The position numbers were made by a program, and so were the translations under genes. From positions 62,001 to 126,000 of the forward strand of contig RXIC02000227.1 of NCBI GenBank assembly GCA_003952965.2: DNA of 64,000 nucleotides. The letters are read 5' to 3'. Every line of letters begins with the position of its first letter. Position 1 is the stretch's first letter. The notes under the pieces were generated by a model. It was not told the DNA's origin. It did not search any database and saw nothing but the letters and a program-made list of their open reading frames with translations. This document shows, piece after piece, positions 12,015 to 23,800 of the stretch. This DNA is from Morella rubra (lineage: Eukaryota; Streptophyta; Magnoliopsida; Fagales; Myricaceae).

Positions 12015-12083
12015 ACTATTCTTAGTCTTAGTCTTAGTCTTAGGTTGATTTCTTTTGATGTTTCCATTCTGACATATGAGTAT

Positions 12084-12255
12084 GTTCGGTTAAAAAAATC
12101 TTTAGGATTTTTTTGAATTCTCATAATACAAAATATTCTACAACCAAATATCATTTTAACACTACATAAAAATAACTAAACACGCATACCAATAAAATTA
12201 ACATTACTTAAAAATTTCAAAATATAAAAAATCTCAAAAAACACCACAACCGAAC
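12084..12255. mobile_element. MITE-like element, second of an inverted pair
   Basis: It begins GTTCGGTTAAAA and ends CAACCGAAC. Reverse-complemented, it aligns over its whole length with 11840-12014 (shared ATTTTATTGGTAT-like and GATATTTGGTTGTA blocks). The roughly 70-base spacer holds tandem CTTAGT units. Transcription across the pair would give a long hairpin RNA. Confidence 0.6.
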
Positions 12256-13034
12256 AACCTCGTAATTTCTGATCGCGGTAAAGTGGATTTTCTTTCTTCG
12301 TATCAAATTGACTTTGCTGTGAATGAAACTGGAAATCAGTGTAACACCACTAAGTACTTTTAAAAGATAATGTTAAAAATCTTTAAAACATTTGTCTCCC
12401 TTATAAGTACTTTTTCCAAGAGTAGATACATCCGACCAGTAACTCCAATTGATGATAGTGGGGAACGAGTCGGACATGATTGTACGAGGGTACAAATATG
12501 TCTTCGTCTCTGTCAGGACGAGACTGGCTTTGTATGGAAGCAATCCTCACCGTAAAAAAGAACAAGAAGAAAGAAACAAATTAAAATCCAATCTGACCCC
12601 TCAGCCACGAGTGCTGATTGAATTACTTCACTTTTCGTCAAGAAATTACTCAGAAAAAAGTTCTAACATTGCGAAGTTTGGCCATAAAATGTGTTAACAT
12701 TCTCATTCGCAAACTCTCTCCAAAGACCATTGGTGCTCTTGTATCTGGTTCTGAGTGAGAATCGACAGTGCTGCAAACGACAACAGCCGAGACACCAAGC
12801 AAGAAAAGCAACGCATAAGATCCAGTAATATTGGCCCATCCCTGTATGTCCCACCTTGCAATTTGCAAGCTCAATGAGCTTGGATGGGTAGGGTTCAAGA
12901 TTCTTCTTTCTCACAGCACAGTGCTTATGCGAGTTAAGGTTGGTTTCAGATCATTCTCGGCTACATTCGGCAAAGTGCCGCTCTTTTTATCCTGGTTTTT
13001 GGAAACATGGGTTTCTTTTATCCATTGTTCTTAC

Positions 13035-13042
13035 TATAAATA
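13035..13042 (+). promoter_or_regulatory. TATA box of the right MADS-box copy
   Basis: TATAAATA in the same context as at 1584 (TACTATAAATACCAGCC), so the promoter was duplicated with the gene. Confidence 0.45.
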
Positions 13043-13847
13043 CCAGCCTCTTTCTCCCTCTCCTCACGTTTTGCATGTCCAGAAATATACTTCATCACTA
13101 GAAGACTTAGTAGGGGATCTGCTAAATTAGATGGCCTCGGGTAAAGAGCACCTTGAAATTTTCCCCATTTTTACTCATTTTATCGTTTGGGAGAGCAAGT
13201 GCAGTTTGATTTGCAAAAGATCTCACTTCCTTCTGCTCTTCTCTCTACTACTATTTATAAACTCATACGCGGAAAGGTTTACTCGTCTTTTTTATTCTGT
13301 GCAAAGGTTATTTTTTGCTTTTCTTTATGATTGAACTTCTATTGAAAGATTATTATTCCGCTTTGTATCATAATGGCTTTAATCTCTCCGATACCCTTGA
13401 CAACCCATAAAATCTATTGCGTATTTCTCTTTACGTAACCCTGCGTATTTCTCTTTCCATGTAAAGAGACTTTCTCTTTCTATAGAACAAGTTTGGACTA
13501 ATAGTTTGGTTGGTTTGATGTAAAGGGTCGGATAATTTTTCCAGGAAAATGACGAGAAGGAAAATTGAGATCAAGAGGATCGACAAGAAGACGGCAAGGC
13601 AGGTGACTTTCTCTAAGAGTAGCAAGGGGCTGTTTAAGAAGGCTATGGAGCTCTCAACTCTCTGCGATGCTGAAATAGCTCTCATAGTTTTTTCTGCTAC
13701 TGGGAAGCTCTTCGAGTTCTGCAGCTCGAGGTTTCTCTTCCTGTCTCTCTCTTAGACAAATCTTTCTTATAGAAATTAAAGCTAGAATGTCTTCTACGAT
13801 TGTCTGCAGCTTTAGATCGTTTTCTTCAGGCATTGTCCAACAAATAT

Positions 13848-15537
13848 TTCGTTGTCTATACTTCAGATCGTTCTATTTATGCATCCCCCAATGGCTTTCA
13901 TCATTTCTTTAGAGAAAGGGAGGAGGAAGAGAGCCGAATTCTAAAAGAAAATCCCTTAGGCAACAACTGAACAAACTAGACGAATGACTACTAGATGTTC
14001 TATTCTACATCAACTAAATACAGAATCGGTTCTGAGATAGTTTTTCACTTTCATGCTAGAGAGAGTGAAACGTAATATCTCCTAGAAGGTTTATTGTATC
14101 GCTGCTACTTCTTTTGCTGGGCTAGCTATATATAGGCCGGTCATTTTGTCTTCTACTAGTATCGCTGATGATTGCCTATTAGCATATTATAAGTTACAAT
14201 TTATTTTTCAGATGGCTTCAGAGAGGAATTCCCTTACTAATAGAAGATTCCAGTGAAGTGTTTCGAAGTTAGTTTACCTTTGATGCCCAACGATCCTTGT
14301 CTTATTGCACTAATTCTCAACTGAATCCTCTTTCGTTGTCTTCGATCGGTCACATCTGTGGAGAAAATTGGTTAATGACACAGGTGTGGTCAGCACAGAA
14401 GGTTGTAATTGAAATCAATGTCTGGAATGATTTACAGAGAGTCTATGTTTGAGTTATCGCTTGTTGGAAATATTTACAAGTTTAGTTTCCAACACATCAA
14501 ACAACGTACAATTTGGAGTTTTCATGACAAAGTTATGGTTAAATTACTCCAAGGAGGTCAGGCTGGCAGCTAATTCCGAAGTCTAGAGAATTTTGGATGA
14601 TTTTTCTATTTTTAGCTAGTTCTTTTGATTTTCAAATGTCTTTTCATTTCCAAAGAGTCTTTATTATTTCCTAAATCTCAATTAATATTCTCATTTATTC
14701 ATGTTTGGACCGTTGTTCCAAACTTTGCTATTTAAACCTTCATTAGTAGTGGAAAAGACAGATTTTGAGTGTTTATACAACTTGAGCTTAAACTATTTTG
14801 AAAAATGATTTCTTCTACAAACTCTTTTCCTTCGGTGATTCCGATAAGTGGTTTAACTTTTATCCTTGGTGATGATAGGTGGTGAATTCTTGCTCTATAT
14901 CACTCGTGTTGATTACATTGGTGGTGATTTATGTATCCCTTGTGTTCTACTTGGGTGGTGCTTATCTATCCTATCCCTTTCGAGGATCCTTTTCTATCAT
15001 TATCCTGAAGTCCCATTACTATCCTGAGGTATCCATTTCTCCCAAAGCATTCTAACTATCCCGAGATGCTCATGAGGTGTCCTGCGCCTTTTCCCAGTTA
15101 ATCTCGGTATCAATTAAGGATGGCTTCATAAAATATAAGGGATATCAATATGAATAAGATTTGAAGAGCCAATTTAGGAACATATTTTGGGATTAGGATA
15201 TTTGATTTAGAGTGGTAGCGAGGCCAACTCATGATGCCCGACAATAGGCTTTCAACGCAAATAGGTCCTGATCTCAATATTCAACTAAGTAGCAGGCCCA
15301 AACTCACCATCTAATCTTCCTTGTAAAGAATTCTGACTAGGAACCAAACTTCCAAAGGATAAAACTCCATACAGATATTGAAAACTCAAGCAAAGCATGC
15401 TTGAGGTGCTTTAGAAGAGTAGAAAATCCTTGTCATTAGCAAAGCATGCAGTCTTGCATCATTATTTTATATATTACCCCCCCAAGGTCAATGTAGCTAG
15501 CAATAACATTACAATTTAAATCTACCAATCCATTCAC
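13848..15537. mobile_element. Unclassified 1.69 kb insertion in intron 1 of the right copy
   Basis: Compared with the left copy (about 2473), intron 1 is interrupted here. AATAT stands on both sides (13843-13847 and 15538-15542), as a 5-base target duplication would. The interior has no coding family I recognise. The termini do not form clear inverted repeats, so the class is open. The alternative is a deletion in the left copy between two AATAT words. Confidence 0.5.
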
Positions 15538-15761
15538 AATATGCAGGACAATCATTATGATAATAGTCAATACTAGTAAAAAATAATATCTTGTATCTTT
15601 GGAGACATAATTAACAATATTAATCCATTGCTCAACTATTAATTATATCCACCAGATACAAACCTAAGAGCTAATTAAGTTCTTGCCCATTGGAGGTATC
15701 GAGGGTGTGAATTGTGATGTCCTAGATGACTTCTTAATAAGCTATCCAAGAAAACTAAGGA

Positions 15762-15783
15762 ATATATATATATATATATATAT
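15762..15783. repeat. (TA)n microsatellite
   Basis: A run of eleven AT units in intron 1 of the right MADS copy, absent at the same place in the left copy. Confidence 0.9.
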
Positions 15784-16498
15784 GCGTTCTTTGATGTTTT
15801 AAACTATAATTTCATTAATTTAGGTCAAATTAATGTGGTTGAAATCATATTGATACAACCTGCGCAGAATGGTTCTGATCATTTTAAACTATCCACTGCT
15901 TGACCCAGCATGCTCATTGCAAGATTCTTGGTGTTAAAGTCACATGGGAAATTGTTCAATTTTGGTCTTCAAAGCGCTTGAAATGCATCCCTCTTTTATC
16001 TTTGAACTCTCCCGTCATTTGGTTACCACGTTCTCCCACTCCACTTGCTATCTTCGGAGGAAACTAAATGTTCTCCTAAAACAAACTAGAACTATTTTAC
16101 CCTTGCAGATTGCTAGCTAGATTCTCTGAAAGCCTAATCTGCTCCAAGAAAATAATTAGTCTAATGACTTAAAGATTAACTTGTTAGAAAATTGGGGAAT
16201 TGAAAGTGTATTGAGGATCTGCAATTAGCATATTGATCGATCTTGTCTCTATTAGTTCCCATTCCACCCCCCCTCCCCCCCCACCAACAACAAAAGGGCA
16301 CTGGTATTGTAGTTCTTTTCTTATGTTGCTGCTTCTATGTGACATTTTAACCGAAGACCAACAAATCCATAAGTGTACGTCAACTGAAGCAATGTTTAGG
16401 AAACTTTTTCGGTTCATGAAATAAAGAGTGAAGGGTGCAACAGAAACTGAATTACCCACTTGTCTCTTCACATTTTAGTTAAGTCCAATTAAAGCCGT

Positions 16499-16699
16499 AG
16501 CTTAGAGACTACACCACATACGTCAACATGAGAAATAGAATAATTTTTTTAGACACCAACACGAATATGTCTCTTTTCGGACATTTGAGTATAAGATTCG
16601 CCGAGAGACAACAATATCAGATATGTCCACATGAAATATAATAATTCTTCAGACACCAGCATGATTATTTTTGTCTTTTTGGACATTTGAGTTTCAGAA
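16499..16699. repeat. Two tandem copies of a 100-bp unit in intron 1 (right copy)
   Basis: The right-copy counterpart of 6161-6363, with unit starts at 16499 and 16599; more diverged, but with the same order of motifs. Confidence 0.8.
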
Positions 16700-17829
16700 C
16701 CATATGCATCTCTCATGAGAGATAAGTAATAGTGATTCTATGAAAAATTTATAAATAGTGTATATTTTAGAAGCTAATAAGTTTATTAGCACTTCCCGAA
16801 AACAAATTAGGAGGAATGAAGTGTGATCAGTCTGCTAATCGTTTGTCGTTTGTAGTGTGCATGCAGCAGGTAATCGGAAGGTATAATCTGCATTCAGAGA
16901 ATCTTTACAGAATGGACCAACGATCTCTTGAGCTGCAGGTAAGCTTGTATAATATTTATTTATTTTGCTTTCCGTACTGTTAGCTAGAACTCATGAACAA
17001 CAATACCTGAAGTTCCTATTTAATGAATAAGTAATTTCAAGGTACAAAGATTTCAGATTTGTTGACTCAGAAGGTGATATATACTTCAGAAAAAAAGGAA
17101 ACAAGTCAAGTGGCTTCCTTTCCTTTTTTTTTTCAATATCAAGGTTGTTGGCCCACATTTATATATATCTTGTTATTGGAAAGTTGTCAGATCACTATAC
17201 CAAATCAATTCAACAATATTATCCAACGAAATCCAATCCCTTTTCCTTAGAGATTTTTATAGTACTGTCAAGATTAAATAAAATTCAAAGTTTTTTCAGT
17301 TTATGTCAGTAGCTTATTTCCATCATTTATCTTGTTTATCTCCTTTATGTTAATTATAATGCAGGTAATTCTCTAATGGTCAAAAAGAAACCGAAATCCT
17401 GATCATTTCGTAGTCCATTATCTGACACTTCCAATAAAGCTTTGAAACTTGCATATAAAACAAAACCTTACCATATATAGTATGTAATTAGGAGGGTTTG
17501 TGGGAATACCAGAATGATAACCCTTAAATCTTCTCTGAAAGGAAAATACCTCCATAATTTAGCAACCGTACGACTACATTAAAACTGCTGTTAAACGTAC
17601 AGATCAATATCATGAAAAATCGTCATGAATAGTCTTCATCAGTGGCAACTTTTTGTGCTCTTTTAGCCGGAGAATCCCCCCTACACTACCGTGCTGAGCA
17701 AGGAAATCCTAGAGAAGACTCATGAACTTAGGTATCCTAAAGTATTGCTATCAAGTTGTTACTGTGATGACACGCGCATTCCACACTAAATTGATGATCT
17801 TGCTAAGAAATTATTGAAACCAACGAAGT

Positions 17830-20800
17830 GAAGGCGAAAGAGCTATGACGCATCTGAAATACAAAAGATCAGAGCGGTAGAGAATGAGACACATTTATAT
17901 CATGTGTCTCAGCATGAAATGTTTCCAATGAATCACATGCCCTTAAGCGAGTCGGTTGCCATTTAAACCTTCAATCCTATGCTTACATTTCATAGCGCTC
18001 CCAGTCTTCCATGAAGAAATATTTAATAGAGACTTATGTAGATAAGTTCGCTCCTCGGTTCAGAATTGACATTCTTCAGCTCCTTTCAACCACATCCTTC
18101 GATGCCTTTTGTCTCTAACTCTACTCCCCATTCTCACCTCGTCTAAAAAGGCTATAGTGTTATAACTTGAGGGAATTACCGTATATTAATATGTAAATCT
18201 CGATTGATTCTTGTTCAACCCGATGTTGAATCGATGCCAGTCTCATTTCTTTTCACTGTTCCTTAATACACCGGTACCAAAAGTTACTGTCTTAAATTAC
18301 TAAACGGCCTCGTAACCCCACGACCGTTACACACCATCTGACCGGATACACTCTTCTTACTTGTTGTATATATAACTACATTGCAGCAGAACATCAATTT
18401 AATAGCATGAGTTTCTGCCACTGATCCGGATGTATGCCTTAAACCAAAATATACGTTAAATACGCTCTAGGCATGCTTCCAACCTTCCGATGCGGCCTGC
18501 CGAGATTGAATTTTTTCTGTCGTAGAAAACAAAAAACAAGTATGTAAGAGAGATCTCGCAAGTGCCGGTTATTTTCTTTCCGTCCCCAACCGGGCCTGTT
18601 ACGTAGTCACTAGATAAATCTATTCGAACTATACTTTTACTGGGAAACTCAGCGCACTCTATATAACATGACGCAAGGAGTTTTCAATTCTGAACAACTT
18701 CTCTATCTTCTTCATAGATCGCAACCAGCTTTAACAAATCTTCCAATATAGGTTATAGCAGAGTACTCCACGCTTTTTTCGTTATGTCTCAAAGAGTCTC
18801 AAGAACCTAAAGAAATATGGACACTATAGACACGTTAACAAAATATCCTCAAGGCTCAATGATGTGTTTAAGATTAGGATACTCACATTGCAGCAGTTTA
18901 CATTAGCCATCTTCTCTAGTTTGTATATACATTATATTGATATTTTGTTAGTACTACACCACGCTCGTCAGCGCCTGCAGACACATCCCAAATGTGCTTT
19001 ATAACCATAATCGGGCAGTCCGCTTCTACATTCCACCACTTCGGGCCTAGAGTCTGGTAGCTATTAAAGTAGTCATTCTGACCATTCTACTTTTTTCTTT
19101 TCCAAAAATGCAACAACATCTTGATCACGCGTTCAGTTCAACTATGTGGATTGGAGCAGTTAGTACTTAACGCGCTTACAAATTATAATTATCTTGCTAA
19201 ATACCATTCTAGGGTAAGGCCGATGACATTCACAGTCTCTCATCACCGAAATTTTGGCCATAATATTCGTCGCTTTTCGAACTCATAGATCTTAATATAT
19301 TTGACTATTCAATGGATGTTAGTAACCTTAAACTCGAATCTTCTCAGATTCATGAAGTTAATACATAAGTTACGATATGAACAAAAAGCAGACCCCGCTT
19401 TTATGTACCTTGAGGTGCCATAGTGCAATTTTCTCTCAAGTCCTTAATGTTCTCCAGTTAACCTCCCTATATGCTGGGGTTAATCCTTTGACATTCCCAT
19501 ATTAAGGCCAAGACGATGGCTCATGGCAACTTGAGCGGAGTCCATAGTCAACGTGAAAAAAAGACAACTTAATTTTCCCAGAGACACTAAAAAGTGTGAC
19601 TGTTATCGCAAGGTAAAAAAATGATTATTGACACCGCAATAATATAACTATTTAGTAATTATCTTATTGTGGGCAAGTCATAAACTTCATGAAATTCCGA
19701 ATGTGCCTGATCAAGCTTGTTCGATGAATAAGAGACCTAGTTGATCATAGCGATACATAAGTCGTTATATAACAGAATTCTGAATAATATTAGAAGAGAA
19801 GATAATAATAAAAGAAGAGCAAAAAATAGATGGATATACATGAATTCTCCCTTCTGTTCCTATTGAGCATGCTTTTAGAAGGTTTATCAGCCCTGGATTT
19901 ATCCCGTCTTGCACACATAACACCAATAGAACTAGGATTTGTGTGGGAAAAGTGCAGAACATGCCTTAGGTGTGTTGGAAACCTATAGCAAGAGTAATTT
20001 GTTTCTGTGTTGATCAGACTTCTTCATCTCTCATACTCTGTCTTTGTCTCATTCTAGATTATATACTTAGTTTTTGCGCTCGGTAAGACTCTACCCCATC
20101 TTTTCCTTCTTTAGTGATTTGGTGTTATGTTGTGCTTGCAAGGAGTAAAAGGGTTGATTATAATTTTGATTTTGGTATTTCTATCTAATTTGAGCAGTCG
20201 ACAGAGATCTTAACTTCTTTACTTAGAAAATTTAAAATTCTTGATTCTGCCAATTGGATAGTATCGAGAAAAGATTTGGAATCTTACCCCCAAACAGGTG
20301 TGATATCTTCTGACAAATAGCAAATTGTTCGACACCCATTTATTACACGTTCTGTAGAAAATAAAGAGCAGGACTGGTAGAAACCATTTTTATTCTAAGG
20401 ATGTGTGGATGAGCGTGTGAAGTTATCTTCATGTCAACATGAATCACCTTGTTGAAATTTAAACCCGAAAATAACCATAAATATTGGAAGAGTAATAATC
20501 AAAAAATTTTGAGACCTGATAAACATTTTCCTGCACCACAGGTTTATCTCTGCAAGATTCTAACTCAATCTGATGGCTCAATTAATACTCTCTTTATAAA
20601 CACGCTTACTCGGTTTTAGGAGCAGAAACCTTTTTCTACTGGCACCATTAAGAACCCGTTATAGCAACATATATCTTAACGTACGATATGATCCCAATAT
20701 CTTTTCGACGCATTAAGATGTTAATTCTCATACGGTCATGCAACACAACTACCTTCCATAAAAATAGACCTGTCGTTCAATCTTGATAACGATGAACTTT

Positions 20801-23800
20801 CAACTATAGATGTGCCATATTAAACTCATGTAATTGAGTGGTCATTTAAAAAGATTGTAAATTTATTGACATCACCAGTTACTGGTTAAACATAATATGC
20901 CACACTTTAAACTTTAATACACTTCGTGGTAATGAGCCAGTCTGCCTACCTCCTCTCGTTACGCTCGCGCACTTCTAAAACATAAAAATATAGTTAGTCG
21001 TCTCTTCAGCAATTACTGTATTAGCTAAGTGCCTCAGCCTTAACTTTGCTAGTGGATATATAGAAGAAAAGACATAGGGAAAAGAGAGATGGGGAGGATT
21101 GGGTGCCCAGTTGATAACAAGCACACTCTGACATGAAGAGAATCCCCCCTGAACACAAGCAATCTCCCCAATCCAGATGGAATAATTATCTTATTACTTC
21201 TATCACATGACATTGCTTTTTTATGCAATACCACACCATAGCTCTCCCTCCTGCAGGATAACGGGCGGTTGGTCTTACCCTGCCCTGGTCTTTAGAAGCT
21301 CGATTCTCTCATCTTCTCAAAAGACAGTAGTTATTTTTAAAATTAGGAGGATACTATAGATGTACACAATGTCTCCCTGACACGTCTACAGAGGAGTACA
21401 AGTTCGTGTTGAAAAACCTCACCTTTTTTTAAATTACAGTGTAAAGCGAGTGTGCTAACTAAACCCGTGTGTCCTGCCATTCTATGCCTTCCTTCCTAAC
21501 GCTCCATGCAGTACTCTCTCGTACATATGCCAACCTTCTGCCAGTCGCATCCCATTGTACCCTATCATATTGGTCTAATTGTTAGATCTAATACTACTTC
21601 CCTTTACGTGTGTGTTTTTTTGTCGATGATATTTAGCTAAAAATATTTGCACATGGAGAGAGAATGGCACTACGGAGTCCTCGGTGGTATACGACCGAAC
21701 ATAACGTCCTTTTTGTATGGTGTTTTTAAAAGAGTGCAGGAAGGGAAAGTTGGTTGCAAGATGGAGTTTAGCATGGCGCAGAAAGCTAGATTTTGTTTCG
21801 TTGTTCGACCAATGGTAAACTCATACCTACAATAAAAAGACTTTGACTGACTAAGATGACGATGTAACGTATTAGACCTCAAACTGTTCACGAAGGCATA
21901 AATTGCAAACCGAATGTCTATACGGCGAATGTCAATACGATAGCTTCCTCGAAGCCTCTAGTGATGGAGGTCCCATCATCCAGACTCTGAGATATGAGGT
22001 TACTAATATGATATTGACCTAATTGGTTATCTATCATTAGATAAAACAATATTCATCGAAAGAACAAGTATTCTGTCCTGTACAAGCCCCACTTAGTACA
22101 TTGATGAGCCATCGTATAAACACCTCTTTAAAAACATCAAATGCATCGTTGAACAAATTTCCACCACACAATATATAGCAATTATCTTTATTTTGTCTTT
22201 TATGATTAAATTAATTATTTCGAGATGTGGCATGAATTTCTGTTATGCGCACGATAAAATCACAATTAAGCTCTTTGAAGAACTATTCGTGTGGATGAGA
22301 AGGAATTCCCATTCATATTACTTCTGTAGACGGTTTGCACATAATAAATGCGGATAAGACTCAGCCTAACTATTTAAACTAATTTACAATGAACTACGTC
22401 ACGCCATGGCAATCTTGTTTAATAGACGTCCATTATATCTCACACAAATAATTGAAATACGTAAAACTTGTTGTGACCTACTTTGATCGGTTTATACCTC
22501 TCTACCAGAGCACAAAAAGCGAACAATTAATATTAAAGAACCGAGCTTGAAACAATTTGAGGGAGCTCTCAATCTGGTTGGTCATAAAAAACTCAAAGGA
22601 TCCAAGAACTAGTCAAGTTACATGGTTGTATCAAAAGAGTAATATAATACTATACCAAACTCCCTTAGTACTAGAAACAAACTTGAAGCTTGGTGTTCCG
22701 GTGACCAATGATGTTTAGTACTGGGTCATTAATGTAGAAACATCAACTAGGAGTCAGTAGCTAGTTAAGTCACCATTGAGAGTTAGAAATAACTTATAAT
22801 TATACATATAATCCCGTAGATTGGATATGTTATCTATGCAAATAAACCTTAGTTCATTTCTGAACTGTGTCTTGCCAGTTTGATGCCCCATTTTGAACCC
22901 ATAGACTGGAAAGTTTTCGTGGGTCAAGTCTCTAAAAAGAACAAAAGGTATAAGATGTGTGTCAATTGGCTATTTATTTGACTTTTGAGAGAGGTCTCAG
23001 GAAATGGTTAGAACTTACTCTCAAATGACATGATCAAGTTCCTGCTGTTACATAATGGTAGATTAAGTTGGTCAATTCAAGAGTGACAGGGCTCTTTGCT
23101 GGGTGCGCTTGTGTCACGTTTAAGAATAAATCATTGAACTATAAGTATGAAATCTTCAAATGACAGATCCCAAATAAGGCGCGGGGCAAAGTTAAGGTCA
23201 TATTTAGATCCATAATTGCCAGTCAGACTTAACAACAAGCAACCAGATGTTCTCTCATATGCAGATTCAGATTTCTAATCTACCAATGCTACTAACCAAA
23301 ACCACTAATAATCTTGTGTAATTTCACAAAGCGCTCTGATTCAATGGTATTGCTACCTGTTACTGGAAGGGTCAGCTCATCTGTTTGTGATTTATCTCAT
23401 ATCAGCACAATGAAGTCACTATTTCATATACAACTCCAATGGTCACGTGCTTGAGAGACTCATAGCGAATATACGCGTGTGTACAACTAAGCTTTACATT
23501 TATTATATGGAGAGTTGCGCATAGGATTGACACGTTGAACTTACCTCACTCAATGAGAAAATGGTCTGGATACCTGTAGTGCTCAACTCCAACCCTGACT
23601 AATATCGCCTTCAAAATCCACATAGTGTGTTGTGAGTATCACGATTGGATACTAGATAAACAAGTAAGAGGCATGAGGGAAGAGCAAGAAATTCCCAATT
23701 ATGGAGGGAATGAAAATAGCGGAGGGCCAAAGAACAGAGTACCATTTCTCTCAGTTGGAGACGCATTAACACAACGTACTAGCTTCTTCCAGGCTCTAGT

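Larger units (their letters stand above)
12370..17943 (+). repeat. Right copy of the tandem gene duplication
   Basis: Colinear with 935 onward: shared leader blocks (GCAATCCTCACCGTAAAAAA), TATA box, exon 1, the 100-bp tandem pair, exon 2 and exon 3. Identity looks very high up to about 17.8 kb and then falls sharply. Confidence 0.8.
13549..17943 (+). pseudogene. Decayed SVP-like MADS-box paralogue
   Basis: Exon 1 (13549-13730, 182 bases) is open and encodes a MADS domain, but FSKR-T has become FSKSSKG: the nearly invariant Arg24 of the DNA-binding helix is Ser. The exon 2 homologue (ending at 16938) has four extra bases near its start (TGTGCATGCAGCAG against TGTGCAGCAG); each AG acceptor nearby leads to a stop, so the frame is lost. 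Exon 3 (about 17667-17731) is open with one extra codon. The exon 4 homologue (about 17823-17895) has lost its acceptor AG and carries several indels, and an exon 5-like stretch follows without the intron seen in the left copy. No C-terminal exons are recognisable. A truncated MADS-only protein from exon 1 is possible but unproven. The decay after exon 3 may partly be poor sequence, see 17830 onward. Confidence 0.75.
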
